Assembly (NCBI GenBank): GCA_947359465.1
Contig: OX375872.1
Coordinates: 19,028,034-19,092,033, forward strand
DNA from: Metellina segmentata
Taxonomy: Eukaryota; Arthropoda; Arachnida; Araneae; Tetragnathidae
DNA: 64,000 nucleotides
Reading direction: 5' to 3'
Shown piece after piece: positions 44,585 to 54,528 of the stretch. How positions within the stretch are numbered: the first letter of the stretch is position 1; each line of letters starts with the position of its first letter. The translations under genes and the position numbers were made by a program. The notes beneath the pieces were generated by a model. The model made no database searches. It worked only from the letters and a program-made list of their open reading frames with translations, and was not told the origin of the DNA.

Positions 44585-44740
44585 TCTCTAAGCGCTTTTG
44601 ACGAGATATTACCGATTTTTTTTTTGTTATAATGACATCAAGATCTGGTCAGTTTATCTCTTGGACGAGGTATCTCTTTCATCATTCTCTGATCAGTTTT
44701 GATAGTGACGCGATATCTCGTTGAGGTATCACCAGGAGTT
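44585..44740. repeat. Palindromic-unit array inside the larger array
   Basis: Units TTGACGAGATATTACCGAT, TTGGACGAGGTATCTCTTTC and AGTGACGCGATATCTCGTTG; it ends GGTATCACCAGGAGTTTC, a decayed terminus. Confidence 0.7.
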
Positions 44741-45540
44741 TCATCAAGTGGAGTTATTTCGAGTGAGAATTAGTTACTAAATCTGTAAACTACAGGTGTA
44801 CACAAAATCCTAAATATCTATCTACAAGAATAAATTCTAAAAATTAGCATTTGAAATGTAAAATAAAATTTAAAAAAAACTGACAGATCACGACGTCAAT
44901 TTTTTTTTTGCGTTGACAGGAGACGTGGGCGATTGTTACAAATTGCCCGTTGGAAAATACTTTACAGTGTCGCATGTAACTTAAGGATTACAATATCTCA
45001 AAAAGGAATCATTTCGATTGAGAATTAGTTATCAAGTCTATAATTTACAAGTATGAACAATGTTTAGTGTTGCTCAAGAAGAATAAAACTTTTCAATTGG
45101 CATTTGAAATGTAATAAAATATTTTAAATCATATATCTTTACGATCGTTTTTGTCTCACGTTTGGAGGGTACGTGGGAACGTGTTGAAAATTATAAGTTG
45201 GAAAATATTTTCCAACTTAAAGTTTCATATATAATTTGAAGATTAAATTATCACAAAAGCGGAGTTATTTAGAGTGAGAATGAGTTATTTTAATATAAAA
45301 AGAAACATTCTGTTACCAGTATTTGAAATAAAATATTTTTTAATGACAGATCTCGACGTTAATTTTTGTCACATATTGGGTGAAAACATAGCAAGTGTTT
45401 CAAATTGGAAAATAAGTTCCCTTTCATCTGTAAATAATAGTTTTAAAATCTCAAAAACGGTATTATTCAGAGTAGAAAATAGTTTTCAAATGTGTACCTT
45501 GAATTACAAGTTTTTTCTCATAAAAAAATATTGAATGCTT

Positions 45541-45655
45541 ACTTATAACGAGAATAAAAATATTTTGGCAGATAAAAATTTTGAAATAAACGCAATTTAC
45601 CCTCAAACTCGCTTTTCGTTGGAAACAGTCAAAAATTACACACTACACGGGCAAG
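45541..45655. other. Unassigned AT-rich sequence
   Basis: Short unassigned stretch between the tandem array and a SINE. Confidence 0.3.
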
Positions 45656-45836
45656 ACAGTATTTTAATTAACGTCGTACTGGTGCAACACAACGGACTAT
45701 TGGCGACGGTCCGGTATCAACCCCGAAGGGAAAGATCCAAGGACAACACGTAATTTTGAAGCACGGTCATATAACGAGGTCATACCTAGGCTGGCACCTC
45801 ACTATCCAAACTTCCACACCAGGCCAACTGTTGCTG
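45656..45836 (-). mobile_element. SINE copy, head missing
   Basis: Minus copy from GACAGTATTTTAATTAACGT to CCACACCAGGCCAACTG; it ends in the body without the head, right at the next short insertion. Confidence 0.78.
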
Positions 45837-45884
45837 AATTGGTTGGTTGGTGTTTTATGGCACAAGGGCCACACTTGGCCACAC
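45837..45884 (-). mobile_element. Very short LINE 3'-end insertion, ~48 bp
   Basis: AATTGGTTGGTTGGTGTTTT then ATGGCACAAGGGCCACACTT, the LINE 3' end only, flanked by a perfect 10-bp duplication ACTGTTGCTG (45827-45836 and 45885-45894). Confidence 0.82.
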
Positions 45885-46077
45885 ACTGTTGCTGGAATAA
45901 AATGTTTTTTTACTAGACCACTATAGTTTATTGAGACTATATTCTTTTTCTGTGTAAATGTATTTTTCTTACAAAACGGATACTCGATTGGCATAGATTA
46001 CATATACGAATTAAACATAAGAATGGGATGATACGTTACAGAGCTACAATTTTAATTAGGATTGCGAACACAGCGAA
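45885..46077. other. Unassigned sequence
   Basis: Left flank of the BEL/Pao element; no repeat or frame recognised. Confidence 0.3.
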
Positions 46078-46159
46078 TGTTTGTACCTTTTGTACTGTTT
46101 GTTTCATGTGTCAAAATAAATCACAAAAATACATTATTGGACTCGATGATTACTTTCAA

Positions 46160-46177
46160 TGGTGCCGAAACCCGGGA
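46160..46177 (+). promoter_or_regulatory. Primer-binding site of the BEL/Pao element
   Basis: TGGTGCCGAAACCCGGGA begins directly after the left LTR remnant. The TGG start pairs with the CCA end of a tRNA primer for minus-strand DNA synthesis. The tRNA was not identified. Confidence 0.75.
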
Positions 46178-46380
46178 ATATAGTATGTTAGGACTTTTTT
46201 GTGATACTTATCGGATTCATGAACTACTTGGAATAAACCGTCAATTATTTGGATTACTTAGACGGCCCTTAACCTGGATTACTTTGACGGCTCTTAACTC
46301 GGATTCGTAGTATCATTCAAACAGTGAGTTTGAACTTGAGAGGTATTGTAAACCTTCATTTAAATACTTCAGAATTAAAG

Positions 46381-47395
46381 ATGGTGAATCTTGATAAATT
46401 AAAATCAAAACGAAAGCTTACTCGTAGTTCCTGTACTAAATTAATAACTAAAGTGGATTCTTCTTAAAAAAGTCTTGATGCCGAAATTGAAAGTGACCAA
46501 GATAAACTTTCGGAATATTTGCTAAATCTAGAAAAGCAATGTGAACTTAAAACTCTAAATTCTACAATTGAGGACTTAACTGATAATGCTGTGTTTGAAA
46601 CCGAAATTCAAAGTTTAATTGAATATGATGAACACATAAGTGATGCTAAATTTAAAATAAAAAGTAAACTACAGAAGCTTAAAATTGAACATTCTGTATC
46701 TTTTCAAAGTTTTAACGTTTCTAATTTGAATATTAGACATTCATCAACTGCTATGAATTAGCCTAAACTAAACATTCCCACATTTAATGGTGATTCAAGC
46801 ACATTTCTGGAATTTTTCAACATCTTCACAAGTGCAATCGACTCAAATGAATTATTAAGTAATGTTGACAAATTCGAGTCTTAAAAATCTTTTCTATCGG
46901 GTGGAGCTTACAAAACTGTGGCCGGATTTTCTCTCACTGAAGAAAATTACAAATCTTGTTTAAATTTGTTAAAGGATCGATATGGTAAACAAGAACATTT
47001 AATCAGTTGTTTCAGGAATAAACTGTTAGAAATTGAGCCAATTAAGGTTTCTTTAAATCTTAAAGGACTTAGAAGCTTGCATGACGAAATTGAAGTTTGT
47101 ATACGAAATTTGAATGTCATGGGAATTGTGTCATGTACGTACGGTCACTTATTGATACCAATTTTGTGAAAACAGTTATCTCATAATCTATTAGTAGAAT
47201 TTCATCGCAAGAGGAATCCTGAAAAGACCGGTAATGTTAACGAACTGATAAATTTTATTAAATTTGAAATGGCATCTCGAAAAGCGGCTAATGTGGTTTC
47301 TGGACTGCCACTGAAAGATCACGAAACTTCTCGCTCGAAAGGCTATTATCAACCACCTATATTTAAAATAATGTCCCAACCTTAGCCGCATTAAA
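46381..47395 (+). pseudogene. BEL/Pao gag pseudogene (DUF1759-type)
   Basis: ATG at 46381 (MVNLDKLKSK) starts a frame that stays in register to about 47169 despite stops at about 46465, 46759 and 46882. An N-terminal Lys/Glu-rich, coiled-coil-like segment is followed by PKLNIPTFNGDSSTFLEFF (about 46762-46818), the hallmark start of the DUF1759 gag core of Pao elements, then YKTVAGFSLTEENYKSC and LLKDRYGKQEHLI. After the stop at 47167-47169, HNLLVEFHRKR and NELINFIKFEMASR continue the domain. Gag forms the virus-like particle of the retrotransposon. Multiple stops make it inactive. Confidence 0.88.
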
Positions 47396-47403
47396 CAAAG
47401 TTG

Positions 47404-47640
47404 TAAGAAATGTTTGTCTTTTCTGTAACTCTAACTCGCATATCGGATCAAAATGTAGCTCTTTCACAAATGAACAGAAACCCTACAAGCTAAAAAAGGA
47501 AGGACGTTGTTATTGTTGTCTAACTAGTAAACATTTAATTTCCCAGTGTAATGTAAAAATCCAGCCCTGTGAAGCGTTTCAAAGTTTACAGCATAATTCA
47601 TTGTTTTGCCCCGAAACTAAAAATAAAAACGCATCTCAAG
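47404..47640 (+). pseudogene. Gag nucleocapsid zinc-knuckle region
   Basis: Two CCHC knuckles are intact in one frame: CLFCNSNSHIGSKC (about 47415-47456) and CYCCLTSKHLISQC (about 47508-47549), each C-x2-C-x4-H-x4-C. These bind the element RNA in the particle. They sit just downstream of the gag core and before the protease, as in other BEL/Pao elements. Confidence 0.88.
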
Positions 47641-47724
47641 TGTAAACTCTAGAAAAAAACCAAGTTACACAAGTTCCGGATAGTCAAACCGTATTTTCTT
47701 TCGTTTTTAAGGGTGAAAATTCTC

Positions 47725-48170
47725 AATGAAGAGTTATACCACTATACTACAAACTTCTTGTGTACAAGTAGAAAGTGGATCTAAAAAGTTAATTGCAAGA
47801 TTGTTATTCGATTCGGGCTCTCAAAAAGCATGTATCAGAGGAGACGCGGAGAAAACGCTGAATATGTGAAATTATTCAAGACAGAAATGCTTCTCATTTA
47901 CACTTTCTCAAAACGGAAACCTTCCGAAGAGGAATTTGATCCTGTAAACATCCCTCTTCGCAGTAGATTCCCACCATACTCATGAATAGATATTCAAGCA
48001 TTAGTCACCGATGAGATAAGCGCCCAGCTGTATTCGAATATCAATCACAAATTAATCCAAAACATTTTCTCCAACGAATGTAAAATTGCTGATTCATGGA
48101 AAGAAACAAAGCCTATACAAGTGCTATTGGGCGCCGACTTCATGTACCCTGCTCTAAGGAGAAAAAGTTA
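47725..48170 (+). pseudogene. BEL/Pao aspartic protease pseudogene (DUF1758-type)
   Basis: The catalytic loop is readable as LLFDSGSQKACIRG (about 47802-47843): DSG provides the active-site Asp of the retroelement aspartic protease that cuts the polyprotein. Further on, TDEISAQLYSNINHKL and QVLLGADFMYPAL match the flap/C-terminal part (the GADF motif is typical of the Pao type). Frame changes occur near 47868 and 48168. Confidence 0.85.
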
Positions 48171-48621
48171 AACAAATAAGTAATAACTTATATCTTCAAC
48201 CAACAGTATTTAGAAATACGTTGGCAAGGCAGGTGCTAGCAGACCAAATGCTAGACACAACTTCCTGCTTGAAGGTTGTTTGCTCTTCAGTTGAGAATGA
48301 TTTGAAATTCTTATGGGATATGGATAACTAACTCTTTGTTCGATTATGAATTGGATAGAAATAAAACTTCGTATTGCGTAATTTAAAAACTCAATTCCGG
48401 TCTGTAAACGGGCGTTACGAAGCACCGCTTTTATTGAAATCAGAAACTTCGCGAGAAAGTTTATCGAATAATCTTGAAGTCGCGAAAAGAAGATTATTTT
48501 CATTCGGAAAAAGATTTAACAGTGATGAGTAGGGCAACTTTTTGCAACAAATGCAACTTTTTTTTTCACACGTTCTACGTTGCACGTAAAGTACTAAAAC
48601 CAAAATTCCTACTTCATTGGG

Positions 48622-48954
48622 GGCCGACCAACCGGTATAGTGGTTAAGGTGTTAGCCTCTAGATCGGAAGGTTCCTGGTTCGAATCCGGGTTCGGTGCAT
48701 GGATGTTCGTAAGCGTATGGTGTAGAGGCGGCTGGTGCACCTTAAATCTGTCGTGGCCGAAAGTCCTCACGTTGGGTTGGCGAGGAAGTTTGGAGAGTGG
48801 GGTGCCAGCTCAGGTGTTGCTTCGTCATCTGACCGTGGTTCAAAATTACGAGGTGTTGTCCTCGGATCTTTCCCTTAAGGGACTGATCCCGGACCGTCGT
48901 CAATAGCCCGTTGTGTTGCTCTAGTACGACGTTAACTAAAATTACCTTACCTTA
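48622..48954 (+). mobile_element. SINE reference copy, head type II, 333 bp
   Basis: Full-length copy with a perfect 14-bp target duplication CCTACTTCATTGGG (48608-48621, 48955-48968). The tRNA-like head has an A box CGGTATAGTGG and B box GGTTCGAATCC. The body begins near GCTGGTGCACCTTAAATCTG, continues GTGCCAGCTCAGGTGTTG and CGTGGTTCAAAATTACGA, and ends AGTACGACGTTAACT with a (TTACC)n tail. Pol III transcribes such elements and LINE enzymes move them. The body is shared with the type I copies, which have a different head (TAGCCAAGTTGG A box). The related MITE at 26648 lacks the insertion, giving the empty site. Confidence 0.95.
48633..48687 (+). promoter_or_regulatory. Internal Pol III promoter of the type II SINE
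   Basis: A box CGGTATAGTGG (48633-48643) and B box GGTTCGAATCC (48677-48687) lie about 33 bases apart, normal tRNA-type spacing. They lie within a SINE, so this is not a tRNA gene; the 3' half of the acceptor stem is absent. Confidence 0.85.
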
Positions 48955-50399
48955 CCTACTTCATTGGGTGTATTGTAAGCGAGTTATAACTGCAACATAA
49001 ATGAAACTTTCTGCATAAATGCAACTATTTGTATAAATGCAGCTACCTGCAACTTTTTAAAATTTGGATTAAAATAAATTATTATGAAATTACTATTTCA
49101 TTTTTTGCCCTTTGAACCAACCCTTTGATCACGTGTGTCTGACCTTGCGAATGCTGAAGTATGGCGGATCAAACAAGAAGCTCACAAAAAGAAGGTGTTC
49201 GTCCTAACAGACGAAAGTGAAATAAATATCAAGCGGTACTTTTAACACATTGGTTGACACTCTTGATAATCCAGAGGAAACTTGCGTAATCGACTGCAGA
49301 GTTTGCGAAGTGTGTGTCGATCATCAATATGTTGTTGGTAGATGACGTTTTAAAATCTCTGAATGTTGAGCGAAAGTATATTGCGCATCTGCTATCCGAC
49401 ACATAACATTATATGACTGCGGCTGGCGCAGTTTTTCAATGTTATAGAAATTACTGGCCAAGGATCAGCCATTCAATGTTCTTCTGTATTTCAATATGTA
49501 TTATAACAGTGTTGTACACGACTAAAAATGTCAATATATTTTGAATTTTTTTCATTTTTTACGAATAATTTATTTTGGAATTTAGTGCATCAAAAATAAA
49601 TGCAACTTTAGGGAATGATAAATGCAACTTTTCCCATTTTTACCGCAACAAAAAAGTTGCCGTAGTGATGAGTTATTGTTTGAAAGGTATAATGAAGTAA
49701 TGAATGAGCAATTAAGAAAAGGAATTATAGAAATGTGTAATGATAGTTGTTTTAATGGGCATACAAAGCCACAGAGACGTTTATAGAGAATTATCTTCTA
49801 TCACTATAACAATAGTTGTATATGATTCCAGTAGTAAACAAGGGACTAATAATAGCCTCAATGATTGCCTTCTTTCGGGAGAGAATTTCAACGCTAACCT
49901 TATAGATGTTATCTTAAAATTCAAAGAACACAAAATTGGGTTCTGTGGAGATATAGCTCTAGCTTTTCTTCAAATGCAAGTCGCGGATGTTTGACCAGAA
50001 TTATTTATGTTTCCTGTATTATAAAAACTGTAACAAAACTCAAACCGGAACAGCCTATCTCTTTAATAGACATTCTTTCGGTGTCACATGTTTTCCTCAC
50101 GTTTTGGCTGCAACTATCAAAACTCATATCAAAGTATATAAGGATACACACCCTCTCGCACATGAAATGTTGAGTAAATCACTTTGTGTGGATGACCTTT
50201 TTTTTATGGAAGTTCCAACGCACAAGAATCATTTAAGCTGTTTTCTGATGCTGCCTCGATCTTTAAAGACGCGAACATAAGTATCAGAAAATTCGACACT
50301 AATTATAAATATTTAAAAGACTTATGGAGGAAATCTAATTCTTTAATTGAAATAAGTGAACACTGGTATTCACACTTGAAAGTGTTAGGACTCATTTGG

Positions 50400-50483
50400 T
50401 TAGTTGGTTGGTTTTTCATTGCACAAAGGCCAGATCTGGCCAAGCTGCGCCAAACATCGTATATATATATATGAATTTAGTCA
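50400..50483 (-). mobile_element. Short LINE 3'-end insertion, 84 bp
   Basis: TTAGTTGGTTGG..., GCACAAAGGCCAGATCTGGC, AAGCTGCGCCAAAC, then a short TA tract, flanked by a perfect 14-bp target duplication TAGGACTCATTTGG (50386-50399, 50484-50497). It interrupts the BEL/Pao polyprotein between RT and RNase H. Confidence 0.9.
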
Positions 50484-50497
50484 TAGGACTCATTTGG

Positions 50498-51596
50498 AAC
50501 ATCAACGAAGACACTCTACGGCTTGACTTAAGGTCATTTTTGTCAACTTTGGATGACAATGTATGCACTAAAAGAAACGTTCTCCACACCACTGCAAAAA
50601 TTTACGATCCCCCCTTTTGTATTTATAACGCTTTTCTTGATTCCAATAAAGTGCCTTTTGCAAAAGTTATGGCAGCTTGGTGTGGAATGGGATGGATTGA
50701 TCTCGGGAGGAATTGAAGAAATATAGCAAACCTGGCGTAACGAAATTCAAGAATTGCAGACTCTAATTTTCCTCGACATTACTTTTCCACCATGAGTGTA
50801 ATAAGTGGAGAAGATTTACAATTACACGTGTTCTGCGATTCCTCTTTAAGGCTTTTGGAGCCGTGGCATATTTAAAATACAAAACATCACAGGACACTTT
50901 TCAAACTAGTTTCATAATCTCCTGATCTAGTGTTGCTCCTATTAAAAGGTTAACACTGCCCCGTTTGGAGTTGATGGGTACAAGAATAGTTAAAAATCTT
51001 AAAGGCAGGCATCTTTAAAACTATCGAAGGGGTTTTTCTGTGGAGTGACTCCACGATTGTGCTCAATTTATAAAAGGCTCGGCGTCCAGATTGAAGCCAT
51101 TTGTGTCAAACCAAGTCCCAGAAATTCAGGAAGTTACAGACCCCAGTGCTTGGAGGCACTGTATAAGTAAACATTATCCTGCAGACTTGTTGAAGAGAGG
51201 ATGTTTAAGTAAAGATTTAATTACTTCGAAAAGATGGTGGCATGACCCAGAAAACACTTTCCCCAAGGTAAAGAGGTGGTTGGTTGGTTTATGTTTTATG
51301 GCGCAAGGTTCAAAATTGGACAAGCTGCGCCGAACGCAAGATGACCAAGGTAAAGGGATTTGAATATGACTCGATAAGCAGCGAGATCGAATCTGAATAT
51401 AAATCAAACGATATAGTTAGCTCAGCAGTTGTTCATGAAAACATTATTGATCCGGGAAGATTTAGCAACCTTTGCAGACTATTAAGAGTAACTGCTTGGG
51501 TACTACGCTTTGTGGATGAACTTAAAAGAAAGAAGAGTCAAAAGGTCCGCTTACATCCGACGAACTCAATAGTGCTGAGCACTTTGGGGTAAGAAC
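50498..51596 (+). pseudogene. BEL/Pao RNase H / connection region pseudogene
   Basis: After RT, GLIWNINEDTLRLDLR and KRNVLHTTAKIYDP (50498-50610) match the segment linking RT to RNase H in Pao elements, followed by LHVFCDSS (near 50825-50850) with an RNase H-type Asp. Downstream, HYPADLLKRGCLSKDLITS and KRWWHDPENTFP (51166-51265) keep the Pao pattern PADL..RG...WWHGP before the integrase. Stops and frame changes are frequent, and a ~70-bp LINE piece interrupts it at about 51277. Confidence 0.8.
51277..51345 (-). mobile_element. Short LINE 3'-end insertion, ~69 bp
   Basis: GGTTGGTTGGTTTATGTTTT, ATGGCGCAAGG, AAGCTGCGCCGAACGCAAGA. Flanking CCAAGGTAAAG occurs on both sides (about 51264-51274 and 51345-51355), an 11-bp target duplication. 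Confidence 0.85.
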
Positions 51597-52702
51597 TAGG
51601 GATGCGACATCGATGTCGATGTTTTCAAAACATCGATGTTTTTTAAAAAACATCGATGTATTTAACATCGATGTATTGAGGTCGATGTTTTTGTAACATC
51701 GATGTTTTTCTTGTCGATGCTTTTACGTTATCGATGTTTTATTTTTAAATGAAAAAAGTACCGTTATAAAAATTTAACAAATAACCGAGTAGCATAATTT
51801 TCATAATCAGCAAATTGAACATACTTTTAGACCAAAGTGGCCAAGGGTGAAGGGTCTGAAAAGTAGGGATGCGACATCGATGTCAATGTTTTCAAAACAT
51901 TGATGTGTTATTAAAAAACATCGATGTATTTGAGCCGATGTCGCATCACTAGTTGCTAAACCAGTTTTAAGAAATGGAGGAAAAGTAGGGATGCGACATC
52001 GATGTCAATGTTTTCAAAACATTGATGTTTTATAAAAAAAACATCGATGTATTGGAGCCGATGTCGCATCACTAGTTGCTAAACCAGTTTTAACAAATGG
52101 GGGGAAAAGTTTAAATACACTTAATTTTAAAAACATCGATGTTTTGCAAACGATGTAGCATCACTAGTTGCTAAACCAATTTTAAGAATTGGGGAAAAAT
52201 TTTAAATACACTGATTTTTAAAAACATCGATGTTTTGTTGTCGTTATAGCATTATCACTAGTTGCTAAACCAGTTTTAAGAAATGGGGGGAAAAGTTTAA
52301 ATACACTGAATTTTAAAAACATCGATGTTTTGCTGTCGAATTAGCATCACTAGTTGCTAAGCCAATTTTAAGAAACGGGGGAAAAAATTTTAAATACACT
52401 GAATTTTAAAAACATTGATGTTTTGCTTTCAATGTAGCATCACTAGTTGCTAAGCCAGTCTTAAGAAATTGTGCAAAAAAAGTTCAAATACGCTGTATTT
52501 TAAAAACATCGATGTTTTTCTGTCAATGTAGCATCACTAGTTGCTAAACCAGTCTTAAGAAACGGGGAAAAAAGTTTAAATACACTGAATTTTTTAAAAA
52601 ACATCGATGTTTTCAAACATCGATGTTTTTGGGGCGATGTATTACCAACATCGATGTTTTAATTTTGAACATCGATGTTTTGCTGTTGATGTCGCATCCC
52701 TA
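51597..52702. mobile_element. hAT-like MITE built of CATCGATG tandem subrepeats, 1106 bp
   Basis: Ends TAGGGATGCGACATCGATG and ...GATGTCGCATCCCTA; perfect 8-bp target duplication GTAAGAAC (51589-51596, 52703-52710) inside the BEL/Pao polyprotein. The interior has roughly seven ~90-bp subrepeats, each with AAAAACATCGATGTTTTG, a GATGTAGCATCACTAGTTGC block and TTAAGAAATGGGGGAAAAG. No transposase. Dozens of CATCGATG or one-mismatch copies occur. Confidence 0.93.
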
Positions 52703-53600
52703 GTAAGAACTGTTCAAAATGACTTTTACTTTAAAGAAATTACATTCCTGAAAAATGGTAAACCTCTTCCAAAAGACTCAAAATTATTATGCTTAAACCC
52801 GTTTCTAGATCACAAAGATGTCCTGCGAGTAAAGGGACGGTTACAGAAAACCAACTGCAACGGGCGGAAAGCATCCTATCAAACTCCCTTCTCAATCACA
52901 ATTAACAGAATTATTGATTTGGAAATGCCGTGAAAGAGTATATAATTCAGGTGTATTTCACACACTTGTGCAAGTGAGAGAAAAATATTGGATCTTAAAA
53001 GCCAGGTAAACTATAAAAGCAGTTCTAAAACTATGAATCATTTGCAAAAGATTCAATTATTTTCCAGGAGACCAGAATGTTGCCCCACTGCCAGCTGAAG
53101 GAGTGGAACAATCAGCCTCATTGTCGATTATCGGTGTTGATATTGCTGGTCCGCTATTTGTGAAAGACAGTGATGCAAAACAGTAAAAAATCTTGATAAC
53201 TTGTGCAGTGACAAGTGTCCATCTTGAACTAGTCGGTAGTCTGTCGACTGATACCTTTCTTGCCTTCCGACGCTTCATTTCTCGACGAGGCTTGTGTTCA
53301 GTGGTGATATCTCACAATGCGTGTATTTTTAAACGTGCTGAATATGATCTAAAACAAATGTGGTCAGTTATGAATCATCCGGAGGTGAAAAATTGTTATG
53401 CTTCCAACGGCATAAAATGAAAGTTTATTATGGAAAGAGCCGCCTGGTGGGGCGGATTTTATGAACGCATGGTGCGTACAGTGACAGTAGCTCTGCGAAA
53501 GACACTTGGAAAGTCTTCTCTGACCATTGAACAGTTACAAACTAAACTTATCGAAATAGAATAAATGATTAACTCTCGGCCTATTACCTATGTTGGAAAT
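52703..53600 (+). pseudogene. BEL/Pao integrase pseudogene
   Basis: A linker with LNPFLDHKDVLRVKGRLQK (about 52791-52850) precedes the integrase. The catalytic core reads SIIGVDIAGPLFVKDSD (about 53126-53175) with the first catalytic Asp, TCAVTSVHLELVGSLSTDTF, then RGLCSVVISHNACIFKRA (about 53290-53340). In active Pao integrases the second block is SDNA; here it is SHNA, so the catalytic Asp is lost. After a stop near 53418 the segment MERAAWWGGFYERMVR (53431-53478) with the third acidic position and LGKSSLTIEQLQTKLIEIE follow. The enzyme would insert the DNA copy into the genome. Confidence 0.9.
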
Positions 53601-53714
53601 GACACGGATGAGTCAAATGCACATATTCAACCCAAGCACATATTCGTTTAGGAAAAAGAATAACTTCTCTGCCCTCTGTGAGACTTCACCTTGATTCAAA
53701 TTTCTCTTCTAGGA

Positions 53715-53970
53715 AAACATTGATAAGGCATATAATTATCGAGAAAGATTAATGAGATCCTCTTTGTCCAGGTGGAGAAAAAAGTATTTGTTAAATTTAA
53801 GATCAGCCCATTCCAGTTTGGTTAAAAACAACATTCCCCGATATAAAGTTAACGATATAGTTTTGGTAAAAAAGGATAATTTACCCCGAAAATTTTGGAA
53901 TTCGGGGAGAATTTTTGAATTATTTCTTGGAAGAAATGGCAAGGTGAGGGCTTGCAAAATAAAAAATTAG
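53715..53970 (+). pseudogene. BEL/Pao polyprotein C-terminal segment
   Basis: RWRKKYLLNLRSAHS and YKVNDIVLVKKDNLPRKFW (about 53767-53905) followed by GRIFELFLGRNGKVRACKIKN, the beta-rich post-integrase tail (DUF5641-type) of Pao polyproteins. A stop at 53968-53970 ends the readable frame. Confidence 0.85.
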
Positions 53971-54528
53971 TCATCAGTTATTAAACGTCATGTACAATTG
54001 TTGTACAATTTGGAACTTCAGCAAGAACAAGTAAAACTTAAATTATCAATAAGTTTTTTAATGTGATATGTGCTAAAATTGGAATACTATTTAATTTTAT
54101 TGAATATTGTTTTAACTCAGATTTAATTTTCTGTTGAAAGAATTTATGCCTTTGAATTATTTGTATTATTATTTAATTTTTATTTTATTGGTATTCTTTA
54201 TTTAAATGTTTTTATCTTCTTAAAAAAAATTGCTATTTATATTTGTTGATATTCTTAAATTATGTACATTGAATATTTTCATCTGCTGTGTAGATTTTTT
54301 GAATTTTATATTTTCACTTCCTTGGATTAGGTGTTATATGCTTAAATACTTGATTACTTAGCTTGATTTTCAACATGAACTAAAACCTTAAGAGTATTAT
54401 GTAATTAATTCTTAGTATCATTTCTTGAACTATTGTGTTAAATATCTTGAATTCTATTTATTATTCCCTCCTTGTTCTAGAAACTCGAACGAACGTATTT
54501 CAGTCGAATATTACTATTTGTTGTGCAG
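53971..54528. other. BEL/Pao 3' non-coding region and LTR left part
   Basis: Very T-rich sequence between the polyprotein end and the LTR match. The right LTR probably starts within this stretch but cannot be delimited because the left LTR is truncated. Confidence 0.45.

Larger units (their letters stand above)
42374..45540. repeat. Large tandem array, ~250-450-bp diverged units
   Basis: Units contain CTCGAAA..AGAGTTATTT, GAGTGAGAATTAGTTATTAA, ATCTGCAAATTGCA, ACAAGAATAAAATTTTACA, TTAGCATTTGAAAT, AGATCTCGA.GTTAATTTTTG and GTGTTGCAAAT, then GGAAAATATTTTCC. Copies are recognisable near 42540, 42870, 43190, 43560, 44300, 44750, 45000 and 45260. Two palindromic-unit arrays (43393-43539, 44585-44740) and an unrelated segment (43860-44290) interrupt it. 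Confidence 0.8.
48530..49664. mobile_element. hAT-like MITE in BEL/Pao RT, itself split by a SINE
   Basis: Same family as 26648-27451. Ends TAGGGCAACTTTTTGCA and GTTGCCGTA (one change from GTTGCCCTA), with a perfect 8-bp target duplication GTGATGAG (48522-48529, 49665-49672). Without the SINE and its duplication it is about 788 bp. It splits the retrotransposon RT. Confidence 0.93.
48370..50280 (+). pseudogene. BEL/Pao reverse transcriptase pseudogene, split by a hAT MITE
   Basis: Upstream part: GRYEAPLLLKSETSRESL (from about 48412) and EVAKRRLFSFGKRF, to the insertion at 48530. It resumes at 49673 with LLFERYNEVMNEQLRKGIIE. The core blocks follow: VYDSSSKQGTNNSLNDCLL (about 49820-49880) and LKFKEHKIGFCGDIALAFLQ with the first catalytic Asp (GDI). 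The catalytic YVDD-type box appears as LCVDDLFFMEVPT (about 50182-50220), so both metal-binding Asp survive. Stops at about 49783 and 49992 and later frame changes inactivate it. It would copy the element RNA to DNA. Confidence 0.88.

Noticed and set aside
46062..46310. 82-residue gene at the BEL/Pao left end
   Set aside because: It covers the LTR remnant and primer-binding site, so it is a chance frame.
48622..48700. tRNA gene
   Set aside because: A and B boxes are present but the cloverleaf is incomplete and the sequence continues into a repeated SINE body with a tail and target duplication.
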